In this document: positions 1 through 9,425 of the stretch, piece by piece
Layout: each line of letters starts with the position of its first letter
How positions within the stretch are numbered: the first letter of the stretch is position 1
Source of the DNA: Flavobacteriales bacterium
Lineage (GTDB): Bacteria > Bacteroidota > Bacteroidia > NS11-12g > UBA9320
Length of the DNA stretch: 64,000 bases
Assembly: GCA_020635355.1 (NCBI GenBank)
Contig: JACJZW010000011.1
Span: forward strand, 47,057-111,056
Direction: 5' to 3'
Translations under genes and position numbers: made by a program
Notes under the pieces: generated by a model
The model's input: the letters and a program-made list of their open reading frames with translations, nothing else
Databases searched by the model: none
Told to the model about the DNA's origin: nothing

Positions 1-1287
1 ATTGGTGGTTGGATCAACACGCAATCCAATGACGATCATGTGGAAGTAGTTCTTCGAATACTGCAGAATAAGGATGTTTCAAAGGATTCCTGCTGGGAGT
101 GCTTTCAGCCTAAGATGTACTATCGAACACACGCCTTTATGGCTAATTTCCTAGGGAATGATTCCCGCGTGGGCGTAAATCGCCAGATGCAATTAGGCAA
201 TGTGTTCTTCTTCTTTTTAGGCATCTGGTGGTGCTTTCTTTTTCTTAAGCAACGCTCACTTTCACGTTCAAAATTGAAATTACTCATGGGGTTGATTCTG
301 GTCCTTCCCGTTCTGTTTGGCATGTCCATTCAGAATACGAATGACCTCGTGATTTTCACCTTGAGTTCAGGTGCTATACTGTTTCTGGACCGATATAGTG
401 TTTCCCATTCACTTCTATCTGCGTTCATGGTTCTTCTCATCATTGGTTTGGCGTATATGGTCAAGGGCAGCGGTCTGGCTGTTTTTCTGATGATTGGAAC
501 CCTGTTGGTTGCCCAGTCCATAAAAATCCGAAGCTGGTTGCCCATCGCAGGGTTTAGCCTGTTAATTGGCCATTTGATTTTCTTTTCGCACTATCGATCC
601 AATGCCAACCAATACGGCGATCCGTTTGTGACGAATATCGGTAAGACCTTTCCGCCTTCCTTCTTTAATGACAGCATGGACTTTTATGCTCGTCCCGGAA
701 TTGTTTCGGTCTTTGACAGTTACGGCAAATTTCAGTTTATGGACCTCATTGAGCATCCGTACAATGTAAACAGTGAGGAATACACCCCACATCGTACGTC
801 GTTTTGGGCACAATTGTATGGATCCTTCCTGGACACCATGTTCCTGCAACATCCCTATTATTGGCAAAATCGAAACGAGGTTAGGTTAACCATTTCAAGA
901 GCGATATTTATCCTCGGGCTTTGGCCATTATCCCTGTTCTTTCTAGGATTCCTGAGCACCCTTCGAACTGGTATCGCAAAACCAATGAGTCTGGTCTCCG
1001 ATGTCCGCGTTTGGGGCATGTTGCTGGTGGCCGGCATATTGATTTTTGATATGCGTTATGCGTACACCTATCGGGATTATGGTTGTATTAAGGCCCATTT
1101 TATAGTCCCGATGCTCATCCCCATCATCCTATTGGTGCTGGAAGGTTGGAAATTGGTGCAAAAAACCAGATGGCATAATTTGGTTCGATTCGGGTTGTTG
1201 GTGTTCTTGCCACTTCTTATTTACAACAGTGCCTACCTCATTCATCAATTGATCCGCATCAGTAATGGCAGCCTCACCTTCCCGTGA
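1..1287 (+). CDS. GT-C type membrane glycosyltransferase, 5' end outside window
   Basis: The frame is open from base 1, so the N-terminus lies outside the window; a GTG at 40 is only an internal candidate start. The visible C-terminal part has about nine hydrophobic segments separated by short loops. A soluble stretch near the start carries CWECFQPKMYY preceded by an acidic D-D-H cluster, the kind of extracytoplasmic loop seen in GT-C (polyprenyl-phosphate-sugar dependent) glycosyltransferases. It probably moves a sugar from a lipid carrier outside the cytoplasmic membrane; donor and acceptor are unknown. Its 3' end overlaps the following HAD gene by 23 nt, so the two are probably co-transcribed. 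The class rests on topology and the loop motif only. Confidence 0.65.
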   Translation: MGGWINTQSNDDHVEVVLRILQNKDVSKDSCWECFQPKMYYRTHAFMANFLGNDSRVGVNRQMQLGNVFFFFLGIWWCFLFLKQRSLSRSKLKLLMGLILVLPVLFGMSIQNTNDLVIFTLSSGAILFLDRYSVSHSLLSAFMVLLIIGLAYMVKGSGLAVFLMIGTLLVAQSIKIRSWLPIAGFSLLIGHLIFFSHYRSNANQYGDPFVTNIGKTFPPSFFNDSMDFYARPGIVSVFDSYGKFQFMDLIEHPYNVNSEEYTPHRTSFWAQLYGSFLDTMFLQHPYYWQNRNEVRLTISRAIFILGLWPLSLFFLGFLSTLRTGIAKPMSLVSDVRVWGMLLVAGILIFDMRYAYTYRDYGCIKAHFIVPMLIPIILLVLEGWKLVQKTRWHNLVRFGLLVFLPLLIYNSAYLIHQLIRISNGSLTFP

Positions 1288-1975
1288 ATACGAGCATATT
1301 TTTTTCGACCTTGACCACACCTTATGGGACTTCGAGGGCAACTCACGGAAAACCTTAACTGAACTGTTTGTTCAGCTGAATCTGTCAGATTTGGGCATCC
1401 CGGATGCATCTACGTTCATCACCGAATACGAAAAACTCAATCATTGGATGTGGGCCGAGTATCGGGCAGGGCGAATGGATAAACCCACTTTGCGCAATAC
1501 GCGGTTTAAGCGGGTATTCAAGCTTTGGGATGTGGTTCACGATTCGCTTGCCGATGAGTTGAATGAATTGTATCTGACCGAAGGCCCGAAAAAAACAGGC
1601 CTTCTACCCAATGCCCTGGAAACCTTGGATTATTTGATGGATCGATATGACGTACACCTGATCACCAATGGATTTAAGGAAGTTCAACATACCAAATTGA
1701 GTGGTTCCAGACTCCTCCCCTATTTTAAAACCATTACGACGTCCGAAGAAACCGGCTTCCTCAAACCGGACCGACGCGTGTTTGACATTGCCCTGGAAAC
1801 ATCCGGAGCACATTCGCATCACAGTCTCTATGTGGGTGATCATTACGAAACAGATGTTATTGGTAGCCGCAATGCCGGAATTGATCAAGTTCACTTCAAT
1901 CCGGAGGGAATTGAGGTAGAACATCCTGCCACGTTTGAGATCCGCGATTTAGCCGAGTTAATGGAGATATTGTAA
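1265..1975 (+). CDS. YjjG-family HAD phosphatase (noncanonical nucleotidase)
   Basis: This 236-residue protein has the HAD motif I FFDLDHTLWDF near residue 14, with nucleophile and acid/base aspartates. Motif II is LITNGF, motif III lysine lies in the EETGFLKPD region, and motif IV is YVGDHYETDVIG. Length and motifs fit YjjG-like pyrimidine 5'-nucleotidases, cytosolic house-cleaning enzymes that dephosphorylate nucleoside monophosphates including damaged ones. The ATG start overlaps the upstream membrane glycosyltransferase by 23 nt, and the stop is followed within 40 nt by another membrane glycosyltransferase. A sugar-phosphate substrate is possible from context, but the family match favours nucleotides. 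Confidence 0.8.
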   Translation: MAASPSREYEHIFFDLDHTLWDFEGNSRKTLTELFVQLNLSDLGIPDASTFITEYEKLNHWMWAEYRAGRMDKPTLRNTRFKRVFKLWDVVHDSLADELNELYLTEGPKKTGLLPNALETLDYLMDRYDVHLITNGFKEVQHTKLSGSRLLPYFKTITTSEETGFLKPDRRVFDIALETSGAHSHHSLYVGDHYETDVIGSRNAGIDQVHFNPEGIEVEHPATFEIRDLAELMEIL

Positions 1976-2014
1976 TGGAAGACTACATTTGGATTTGACT
2001 CGATCAAATCAACC

Positions 2015-3481
2015 TTGAACTTCCGGTCCTTTCAGTCTTACCATGCCATCATACTTCTGACTTTTACGTTTGTTGGTCTTTTTGGTGGTTTTGTGATTGA
2101 CGGCTTTGTGGATATTGACAGTCAGGCGTTTCAGGCCATCGCCTTCCACCTTCAACAAGGCAAGACCTTGTACAAAGACGTATGGGATGCCAAGCCACCC
2201 GGAATTTATCATCTAAACAAATTGGCGTTTCTGTTTTTGGGTGCTTCACAGTTTACGACTTGGATGCTCCAGGCGGTAATCGGGGTGATTCAATGCCTGC
2301 TTGTCTATGATATTCTTAAACGGTTAACCAGAAATACGTTAACTGCCTTATGTGGAGGCCTGTTGTACATGAAACTATCGTACTTCTCTTCCTTGTACCA
2401 AGGGGGGAATTTCACCGAAGAATATGCCAACCTGTTCTTAGTTCTCGGCATTTTCTTTCTGACAAGATTTCAGGATAAACCAGTAAATGGTTGGTTTCTG
2501 GGAATGGGGCTGGCAAGTTTTTCCATGTGTCTGATGTTTAAAGAACCCTATCTGATCACCATTCTACCTTGGTTGATCTATGGTCTTTGGCTTCTAAAAT
2601 TGGCCAAAACAAAAAAGAATCGGATCATCGTTGGTGGCGTTGCCTTCATACCTCTGGTATTGTTCTTAAGTTATCTCTTACTAGAAAATAACCTGACTCA
2701 ATTTATAGCCCACCTCTCCTATAATGCGGCGTATGCGTCCGATTTGCGTGTGCCTTTCACGGACCGTATTCAGCAGAATTTGTCCTTTTTCGCAACGCAA
2801 CTTGATGCATCTGCCCTACCGCTCTATGTGATTATAGTGATAACAGCCTTCATTGTATGGTGGAAGTTCCATCCGCCGGTGCACATCAAGCTCGCCATCA
2901 TTCAACTACCCTTGAGTTTGTTAACCGTTTCAATGTCCGGCTATCAGTTTCAGCACTATTTTCTGGAATGGCTACCTCCATTGGTGTTGATCATCACCTT
3001 TTCCTGGGACGTATTTTTCCGGAAAGCCATCAACCATACCTGGTCGGCGATTCTCTTACCTGCCATCACCCTGGCTCTGTTCATATTCTTTCCCTGGCGC
3101 AGCACGGAGCCGGATAAAATCAGATTTGTTGATACCGAAACATACCTTAAAAACCACCGAACGCATTCCAGCTCATTATACATCCAACCCGTAGAACACA
3201 CTGACCTATACATGGCTACCGGACTATGTTCCAATCAAACCATTCCCATTTCATTTTTTTCGTACTTCATGGTTAATGACCCGGGATCTGCAAACCGTAT
3301 TGAATCCTTTGTCACGAGTTTTTATACACAACCACCGACGTACATTCTTACCAGTGAAGCATCGGGCATGTTGGATAAACACCTGGAGTTGGCCCATTGG
3401 TTCAACAGGCACTATGAATTGATCCATCGTGAAACAAGAAATAGCCAGACGCTAAATCTGTTTCAGTTTCACGAAGACTAG
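2015..3481 (+). CDS. GT39/GT83-like membrane glycosyltransferase
   Basis: This 488-residue polytopic protein has an early hydrophobic segment (about residues 9-30), then a loop with acidic residues (GFVDIDSQAF) and the motif DVWDAKPPGIYHLNK, typical of ArnT/PMT-type GT-C enzymes. About ten more hydrophobic segments follow, then a soluble C-terminal part of about 120 residues. The family takes sugars from polyprenyl-phosphate donors on the periplasmic side. The start is a TTG at 2015: the stop of the preceding HAD gene lies in the same frame at 1973-1975 and there is no ATG before the first membrane segment. The gene ends one base before the convergent murQ stop. Substrate unknown. Confidence 0.75.
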   Translation: MNFRSFQSYHAIILLTFTFVGLFGGFVIDGFVDIDSQAFQAIAFHLQQGKTLYKDVWDAKPPGIYHLNKLAFLFLGASQFTTWMLQAVIGVIQCLLVYDILKRLTRNTLTALCGGLLYMKLSYFSSLYQGGNFTEEYANLFLVLGIFFLTRFQDKPVNGWFLGMGLASFSMCLMFKEPYLITILPWLIYGLWLLKLAKTKKNRIIVGGVAFIPLVLFLSYLLLENNLTQFIAHLSYNAAYASDLRVPFTDRIQQNLSFFATQLDASALPLYVIIVITAFIVWWKFHPPVHIKLAIIQLPLSLLTVSMSGYQFQHYFLEWLPPLVLIITFSWDVFFRKAINHTWSAILLPAITLALFIFFPWRSTEPDKIRFVDTETYLKNHRTHSSSLYIQPVEHTDLYMATGLCSNQTIPISFFSYFMVNDPGSANRIESFVTSFYTQPPTYILTSEASGMLDKHLELAHWFNRHYELIHRETRNSQTLNLFQFHED

Positions 3482-4291
3482 CTAGTTCTTTCTCAAATAT
3501 TCCAGGACCTTTCGAACACTTCCATGTGATTTTAGAAGGGCTTCGGCCTCTGACGGTTCAATCAAGGCAATTTCACAGATCATACGGATCCCGCGATCAA
3601 TCAACTTATTATTACTTAGCTGCATATCCACCATCTTATTGCCTTTAACCCGACCGAGTTTGATCATAACGGTGGTGGTAATCATGTTCAAGATAAGTTT
3701 TTGCGCCGTTCCTGACTTCATGCGGGTGCTCCCCGTTACGAATTCCGGCCCCACCGGACAATCCACCGGGAAATCAGCCAGTAGACCTATTTCACTGGTG
3801 GTATTACACGCAATGGAGCCCGTGGTCACACCATGTTCTTTACATGCCTGCAACGCTCCAACTACATACGGTGTTCTGCCTGAAGCACTGATGCCCACGA
3901 CAAAATCCTTTGAGGAAATGTCGTGAAATTTCAGGTCCTCCCAACCTTGCTCCCGATCGTCTTCGGCATGCTCCACGGCTTTGCGGATGGCACCATCTCC
4001 GCCGGCAATAATCCCAACCACTACTCCATGCTCCACGCCATACGTTGGCGGACATTCGGACGCATCCACAATACCCAACCTACCGCTGGTTCCTGACCCA
4101 ATGTAAAAGAGTCGGCCACCTTCCTTCATCTTCTGGTAAAGCGCTTCGATTAACTGCTCGATTTCCGGCAGGCATTTGGCAATACTCACGGGAACAGATT
4201 GATCCTCCCGATTAATGTTCTGCAACAATTCTGCGGTGGACATATGTTCCAGCGCATCATAATGGCTATCGGATTCAGTGGTGTGATGCAT
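3482..4291 (-). CDS. murQ: N-acetylmuramic acid 6-phosphate etherase
   Basis: MurQ cleaves the lactyl ether of MurNAc-6-phosphate to give GlcNAc-6-phosphate and D-lactate, a cytosolic step of cell-wall recycling. The 269-residue protein has the SIS-domain signatures FYIGSGTSGRLGIVDASECP (phosphosugar binding) and VVGISASGRTPYV, followed by EFVTGSTRMKSGTAQK, all characteristic of MurQ. Length is slightly below the 290-300 of enterobacterial enzymes, as in other Bacteroidota. No other recycling gene (anmK, amgK, nagZ) is adjacent. The start ATG is 3 nt from a near-consensus -7 box on the minus strand (TAAATTCG, about 4295-4302). Confidence 0.93.
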   Translation of the reverse strand: MHHTTESDSHYDALEHMSTAELLQNINREDQSVPVSIAKCLPEIEQLIEALYQKMKEGGRLFYIGSGTSGRLGIVDASECPPTYGVEHGVVVGIIAGGDGAIRKAVEHAEDDREQGWEDLKFHDISSKDFVVGISASGRTPYVVGALQACKEHGVTTGSIACNTTSEIGLLADFPVDCPVGPEFVTGSTRMKSGTAQKLILNMITTTVMIKLGRVKGNKMVDMQLSNNKLIDRGIRMICEIALIEPSEAEALLKSHGSVRKVLEYLRKN

Positions 4292-4304
4292 GAGGCGAAT
4301 TTAC

Positions 4305-4455
4305 ATCGGGAAAGGGGAATGGGGGATGGGGGATGAGATCACAGCAAGAAAAGGCGGGAGGGCGAAAATGTGCCGGGTCTAATTCAATTCAATGCTGTTT
4401 AGGCATTCATAAATACCCGTTCCCCATACCCCATCCCCGATCCCTCATTCCCCAA
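4305..4455. repeat. Intergenic G-rich/C-rich inverted text repeat
   Basis: The murQ-pnp gap has a purine-rich run of GGGGAATGGGGGATGG type near 4312-4340 and a complementary-sense run (CCCCATACCCCATCCCC) near 4421-4455, so the two can pair across about 80 bases. A similar run (ggggaatcggggatgaggaatggggaatc) starts just after apaG near 49998. It looks like a dispersed low-complexity intergenic repeat; no gene is seen here. Confidence 0.55.
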
Positions 4456-4491
4456 AAAAAAACGCGCTTCCAGAAACTGAAAGCGCGTTGA
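4453..4491 (-). terminator. Intrinsic terminator of pnp
   Basis: On the minus strand, just past the pnp stop, CAACGCGCTTTCAG and TGGAAGCGCG form a GC-rich hairpin with a short loop, followed by a run of nine T. This is a classic intrinsic terminator separating pnp from murQ. Confidence 0.9.
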
Positions 4492-4510
4492 TTATCTTAG
4501 TTAACCAGAA

Positions 4511-6844
4511 CTATCCAACTGAATCCTCACCTCCGGATTCTCCTCCGGAACGCTCAGATCGGTTATCTCTGTTTCTATTGTTATCGCGATCACCTCGTGG
4601 TCGGTCATTACCTCGTCGATTGCCATCGCGACGTCCACCATCTCGACGATCCCGGCCGCCTCTTCCTCCGCGGTCACGATCCCGGTCACGTGGTCCACGT
4701 TCGCGTTTTTCAGGTTCAACGTATCCTTCTGGTTTTTCCAGGAGGGCCTTACGAGACAAACGGAACTTGCCGGTTTTCTCATCGATTTCGAGAAGTTTAA
4801 CCTTCACCATTTCGCCGTCCTCCAAGACGCCTTCCATCGAATCCAATCGTTTCCAGCTAATTTCAGAGATGTGCAGCAATCCTTGTTTGCCCGGAAGGAA
4901 TTCGATAAACGCACCAAAGTCCATTACGCCTTTAACCGGACCTTCGTATACTTTACCAATTTCAGGATCTTCACAGATGGCGTCAATCATTGCTTTCGCT
5001 TTTTCAAGACCATCTTTATTTGGAGATAGGATTTCTACCACACCCATTCCGTCTACTTCATCAATGGTGATGGTAGTTTCAGTTTTCGCTTGCAGTTCCT
5101 GAATCACTTTACCACCTGAACCAATGATGGCTCCAATTTTATCTTTAGGTACGGTAAATTTAACCAATCGAGGAGCGTGCGGCTTGAGGTCGGTGTTTGG
5201 CGTAGAAATGGTTTTCTGCATTTCCGTGAGGACGTGCATACGTCCTGCTTTAGCCTGCATGAGTGCTTCTTCCAACACATCATAGGACAAGCCGTTCACC
5301 TTCATATCCATTTGACAGGCGTAGATTCCGTTTTCGTTACCCACAACCTTGAAGTCCATATCACCCAAGTGATCCTCATCACCCAGGATATCAGTCAGAA
5401 TCGCGTATTTACCAGTCTCTTCATCAGAGATCATACCCATCGCAATACCGCTCAATCCGGCTTTCAACTGAATACCGGCATCCATTAACGCCATAGAACC
5501 GGCACAAACCGTTGCCATGGAGCTTGATCCGTTGGATTCCAGAATGTCGGAAACTATCCGAATGGTGTAACCAACATCTTCCGGAAGCATGCGCTTAAGA
5601 CCGCGTGACGCCAGGTTACCATGACCAATTTCTCGTCGGCCTGGTCCCCGATTAGGGCGAACTTCACCGGTTGAAAAAGCCGGGAAGTTGTAGTGCAGCA
5701 TAAACTTGCTGTAGCCGGAAAGGTTTGGGCTGTCGAGCAGTTGCTCATCTAACTTTGACCCCAGGGTAACTGTGGTTAATGACTGGGTTTCACCGCGGGT
5801 AAAGAGTGCCGATCCGTGCGGAGTTGGCAGGAAATTTACTTCCGTCCAGATGGGGCGTACTTCATCCAGTTTACGGCCATCCAGTCGGCCACGGGTTTCG
5901 AGAACCATGTTTCGAACCGCTTTTTTCTTAACAGCTTTAAAGTATCGTTTGATGGCATCGCCGTATTCAGTGATGTACTCTTCATCCAACCCTTCAACAA
6001 AGTTGGTGTAGATGGCATCAAAGCCTTCTGAGCGTGCGGTTTTATCGGCGGGAACTTTGGCCACATCGTAGAGTGGCTGGTACAATTCCGCCATCATGCG
6101 CTCACGCATTTCGGGATCGTTCTTTTCGTGATCGTATTCACGTGGCTCTGGCCGGCCTCCCAGTTTTTCACATAACGCCATCTGAGCAGCACATTGCTTT
6201 TTGATGGCTTCGTGAGCCAATTTTAGGGCTTCCAGCATATCTTGTTCCGATACGCCTTCGGCTTCACCTTCCACCATGTTGATGTCGTTGGCCGTACCGG
6301 CAACGATCAATTCCAAATCGGCATTCTCCAGTTCCTCGCGAAGTGGGTTGATGATGAATTTACCGTCTACCCGAGCAACACGTACTTCGGAGATTGGGCC
6401 TTCAAACGGAATATCGGTGATGGTGATGGCCGCTGATGCAGCCAATCCAACGAGGCAGTCCGGAACGATGGTGTCATCGCTGGAAACCAATTGGATATTA
6501 ACTTGAGTATCGGCATGATAATCACCGGGGAACATGGGGCGCAGTGCGCGGTCTACCAAACGGCAGATCAATACTTCGTAGTCTGAAAGGCGACCTTCAC
6601 GACGAAGGAAGCTTCCAGGTACGCGTCCAACCGACGCAAATTTTTCCTGGTAATCAACAGACAGAGGAAGGAAGTCGATTCCTTCACGGGCCGTTTTAGC
6701 TGAAACTACCGTGGCCAGGATTCGGGTGTTGCCGGACGACAACAGGATGGAGCCATCAGCTTGTCGGGCTAGTTTGCCCGTTTCAAGGGTAATGGTCTTA
6801 CCATCACCCATATCTATAGAATGTGAAATTGCTTCTAAGTTCAT
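4511..6844 (-). CDS. pnp: Polyribonucleotide nucleotidyltransferase with RG/RD-rich tail
   Basis: PNPase degrades RNA 3'-to-5' by phosphorolysis as a trimer. The 777-residue protein has the standard order: first RNase PH domain, all-helical domain, second RNase PH domain (with RGETQSLTTVTLG and the catalytic DILGDEDHLGDMDFK region), a KH domain (KIGAIIGSGGKVIQELQ) and an S1 domain (GPVKGVMDFGAFIEFLPG). After the S1 domain the last about 62 residues (716-777) are almost only R, G, D, N and S, a disordered RGG-like extension absent from E. coli PNPase. It lies downstream of rpsO, the usual order, separated by a hairpin terminator. The start is the ATG at 6844. Confidence 0.96.
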   Translation of the reverse strand: MNLEAISHSIDMGDGKTITLETGKLARQADGSILLSSGNTRILATVVSAKTAREGIDFLPLSVDYQEKFASVGRVPGSFLRREGRLSDYEVLICRLVDRALRPMFPGDYHADTQVNIQLVSSDDTIVPDCLVGLAASAAITITDIPFEGPISEVRVARVDGKFIINPLREELENADLELIVAGTANDINMVEGEAEGVSEQDMLEALKLAHEAIKKQCAAQMALCEKLGGRPEPREYDHEKNDPEMRERMMAELYQPLYDVAKVPADKTARSEGFDAIYTNFVEGLDEEYITEYGDAIKRYFKAVKKKAVRNMVLETRGRLDGRKLDEVRPIWTEVNFLPTPHGSALFTRGETQSLTTVTLGSKLDEQLLDSPNLSGYSKFMLHYNFPAFSTGEVRPNRGPGRREIGHGNLASRGLKRMLPEDVGYTIRIVSDILESNGSSSMATVCAGSMALMDAGIQLKAGLSGIAMGMISDEETGKYAILTDILGDEDHLGDMDFKVVGNENGIYACQMDMKVNGLSYDVLEEALMQAKAGRMHVLTEMQKTISTPNTDLKPHAPRLVKFTVPKDKIGAIIGSGGKVIQELQAKTETTITIDEVDGMGVVEILSPNKDGLEKAKAMIDAICEDPEIGKVYEGPVKGVMDFGAFIEFLPGKQGLLHISEISWKRLDSMEGVLEDGEMVKVKLLEIDEKTGKFRLSRKALLEKPEGYVEPEKRERGPRDRDRDRGGRGGRDRRDGGRRDGNRRGNDRPRGDRDNNRNRDNRSERSGGESGGEDSVG

Positions 6845-6875
6845 TGAATTGTTGGGACAGATGTCCCGTTAAGGT

Positions 6876-6924
6876 TTTTAGAAAAAAAAAGGCCTTTGAG
6901 CTTTTAAACTTAAAGGCCTTTCAG
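6876..6924 (-). terminator. Terminator/attenuator between rpsO and pnp
   Basis: On the minus strand two copies of AAAGGCCTTT separated by about 17 A/T-rich bases form a stem, followed by a run of nine T, 26 bases after the rpsO stop. This should end most rpsO transcripts and let some read through into pnp, or protect the rpsO 3' end. Confidence 0.85.
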
Positions 6925-6950
6925 AAGTATATCTCAGCTTGGGGTATGCA

Positions 6951-7220
6951 TTATTTACGCAGACCAAGCTTTTGGATGATATCGCGGTATCGGAAAATGT
7001 CCTTTTTCGCGATGTAGTTCAGGAGGGCTCGTCGTTTTCCAACGAGGGCGATCAGACTCTTCTCAGCTGAATAGTCTTTCTTGTTTGTCTTCAAATGTTC
7101 CGTTAAATGCTGAATGCGGTGTGTAAACATGGCAATTTGTGCCTCTGCGCTTCCAGTGTTTTGCTGAGCGCCACCATGTTCTACGAACATTTGCTTCTTA
7201 ATCTCTGATGTTAATCTCAT
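6951..7220 (-). CDS. rpsO: 30S ribosomal protein S15
   Basis: The 89-residue protein matches S15 throughout: helical start EIKKQMFVEHG, the rRNA-binding stretch GSAEAQIAMFTHRIQHLTEH (about residues 22-41), LKTNKKDYSAEKSLIALVGKRR and the end RDIIQKLGLRK. S15 binds 16S rRNA at the h20-h22 junction and nucleates assembly of the platform. The gene precedes pnp as in most bacteria. A -7 box (TACTTTTG) lies about 42 nt before the start, leaving a leader long enough for translational feedback control. Confidence 0.97.
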   Translation of the reverse strand: MRLTSEIKKQMFVEHGGAQQNTGSAEAQIAMFTHRIQHLTEHLKTNKKDYSAEKSLIALVGKRRALLNYIAKKDIFRYRDIIQKLGLRK

Positions 7221-7262
7221 GTTAACAGAAGTTCGTTTCGTCGTCTAATTTTTTACAGTCGG

Positions 7263-7270
7263 CAAAAGTA
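7263..7270 (-). promoter_or_regulatory. rpsO promoter -7 box (TACTTTTG)
   Basis: On the minus strand TACTTTTG fits the Bacteroidota -7 consensus TAnnTTTG, with a TTTA-type element about 20 nt further upstream. It predicts a leader of about 37 nt before rpsO. Confidence 0.55.
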
Positions 7271-7329
7271 GATAATCCAACCGATTAAACCTACACTGAT
7301 CAGGATATTTTCTCGGAGGATTTTTAGGA

Positions 7330-9417
7330 TCAATATCCCCCACTCCATCGGCGGAAGAACCACTCTGTGGTAAGCATCAAAAGCAGAAGGAAAAACAACC
7401 ATTTCTGATCAATGATATCGCGCAGCTTAAAGGATGAAAAGGAGACCGATTGAATGTCGTTTCGGGATTTTAAATCGGTGATGAATTGATCCACCTCATC
7501 CGTGTTGTAGTGCTTCCCACCGGATTGATTTGCCACCGTACGCATCCAATCGTAATTGGCGGTGAGATTTTGGCGCTCCACTTCAATCTTTCTCACCGTA
7601 AAGGTTCCCGACGCCTTTTCCAACTTTCCATTGAGGCTTGCCGTTCCGGAATAGGTATACTTACCTGATGGAAGAGACCCTACCCGAAGGCGATATACCC
7701 CATCTGACGGAGTAAGTGCGTAGCCAAAATCAGTCCCTTGTTCGTCGGTAATTTGTACGCGGACCTCAGCATCCGGAGTGAATTCGAAACTCTCATTATA
7801 CACGTCGGCAAAGAAGGTGATCACCTCATGTTCATCAAAACTCTTGCTGGGAGTGTACAATCTAAATTTGCGCTTGTCGGATTTAATAGATAGGTATTGC
7901 ACCGATTTGCTAATCAATTCACCAACTAAATCCGTTGATTCGTTAAACTCGAAATCCGTCATGCGCCATCGCCAAATGCCCTCCCCAGACAGCACCCCGC
8001 TGCGTTTGCCGTTCAATTCACGGAAGTATAACAGGGGCATATCGGTGTTGACCTGACCAATACGCTGGGATAACAATAGCCCTGTAGTCACCGGCACCTT
8101 ATACGTTCCAAAAGGGGTGGTTAGTGGTGGCACTTTTTCCAAAAACGACCGCAATTCCGGAGACGTTTCAAACCATCCGAATTGAGGATTTAACCGAGCC
8201 AGTGAATTGTTGTAATTCTGACGGTGTCCGTCAATTTCGATTCCCGCATCCATCCGGTTGAACATACCAATATTGGTTTGCGTACCCAGGATCATGAGCG
8301 AGGGGATGGATCGTTCCTTCAGTGTATTGAGAAAATTCACATCAGCTGATGTTACCGGCAACTGATGAGTAATCACCAAATCAGCTTCTGCCGATTTCAA
8401 ATCCGGGTTTTCACCAATGTGCACCACCATCTCGTACTGCTCATTTTGTTCGATGATATTCCGAAGCGCGCCGATGTCGGGATGCGGCCCATGCGCCACG
8501 AGATGAATTTTTTGGCGACCATCAATCACCTCCGTATATATCGATCGTTGATTATTCACCCGATTGTATTCTCCATTTACCGTGCTCACTTCCACCACCA
8601 TGGTTTGAACGCCAACCTCATTGGCTTGAACCAGGAAGGTGTGTTTGAAGGTAAACTTACCTCCTTGGATGGTGACACCTTTGGAGTGTAGGACTTCATC
8701 GTTTTGCTTGATGCGCAATTCCACATCCTGTCCGGAACACTGATCGGCCTGAATCACCACCTCAACAGGAAAGGAATTTCCCAGGAAGGTAATGGCGTTG
8801 GTTTTCACCTGCTCAATGCGCACATCCTTGCGAACGGTGGTATCGCCTAACCCAAAGGTATAGGTTGGGACAGTTGATGCCTGTTTGAGATACATGGGAT
8901 TCTGACCACGATTAAATATCCCATCGGTTACCAACACCTGAGCCACCAGGTTATCCCCGGTGTAAAGCATCTCCCGATCGGTAAAGGCCTGGGCAACATC
9001 AGTCATACGATCGGAAAAAGTCACCTCGCTGTTCAACCGGGCCGATTCACCAAAGGCACTTTCCACTACATCAAAATCATCACTCAATCGACTCTTGATG
9101 TCGGATGTGAGCTGATTGATCCGATCAACGTTTTGCGCACTGTCACCGGACAGATACATGGACGCCGAATGATCCACAGACAATAAGACTGCAGGCTTTT
9201 CAACCGTTCGCTGACGATACTTCAACAATGGGTTCAACAGCAGAATGCACAATACCGTACCAGACAGAAACCGCAGGACGGTCATGGTGATTACCTGCCA
9301 TTTAGGAATATCCCGTTCGGACCGCAATTGCTTGAAATACAACGCACCGGCATAGAGTGCTCCGATGAGTAAGCAGAGCAGAAAAAGCGCCGGATGAGCT
9401 TCGGTTGAAATCGACAT
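7330..9417 (-). CDS. Membrane-anchored VWA-like protein
   Basis: About 695 residues. Two N-terminal membrane segments (about residues 9-28 and 43-65) precede a region with LLSVDHSASMYLSGD, a DxSxS metal-binding (MIDAS-like) motif of von Willebrand A folds. Beta-rich Ig-like domains follow, then a C-terminal membrane segment (WLFFLLLLMLTTEWFFRRW). This resembles the Bacteroidota VWA/glutamine-amidotransferase-like membrane proteins of unknown role often linked to envelope or BatA/BatB-type systems. I start at the ATG at 9417 because a -7 box lies between it and the upstream ATG at 9444. It stands alone between rpsO and an IS remnant; ligand and function unknown. Confidence 0.7.
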   Translation of the reverse strand: MSISTEAHPALFLLCLLIGALYAGALYFKQLRSERDIPKWQVITMTVLRFLSGTVLCILLLNPLLKYRQRTVEKPAVLLSVDHSASMYLSGDSAQNVDRINQLTSDIKSRLSDDFDVVESAFGESARLNSEVTFSDRMTDVAQAFTDREMLYTGDNLVAQVLVTDGIFNRGQNPMYLKQASTVPTYTFGLGDTTVRKDVRIEQVKTNAITFLGNSFPVEVVIQADQCSGQDVELRIKQNDEVLHSKGVTIQGGKFTFKHTFLVQANEVGVQTMVVEVSTVNGEYNRVNNQRSIYTEVIDGRQKIHLVAHGPHPDIGALRNIIEQNEQYEMVVHIGENPDLKSAEADLVITHQLPVTSADVNFLNTLKERSIPSLMILGTQTNIGMFNRMDAGIEIDGHRQNYNNSLARLNPQFGWFETSPELRSFLEKVPPLTTPFGTYKVPVTTGLLLSQRIGQVNTDMPLLYFRELNGKRSGVLSGEGIWRWRMTDFEFNESTDLVGELISKSVQYLSIKSDKRKFRLYTPSKSFDEHEVITFFADVYNESFEFTPDAEVRVQITDEQGTDFGYALTPSDGVYRLRVGSLPSGKYTYSGTASLNGKLEKASGTFTVRKIEVERQNLTANYDWMRTVANQSGGKHYNTDEVDQFITDLKSRNDIQSVSFSSFKLRDIIDQKWLFFLLLLMLTTEWFFRRWSGGY

Positions 9418-9425
9418 GGAGGGGG

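Noticed and set aside
4488..5102. 204-codon plus-strand frame rich in S, R and P
   Set aside because: It is the complement of the RG-rich tail and S1/KH part of pnp; its composition is a reflection of that tail.
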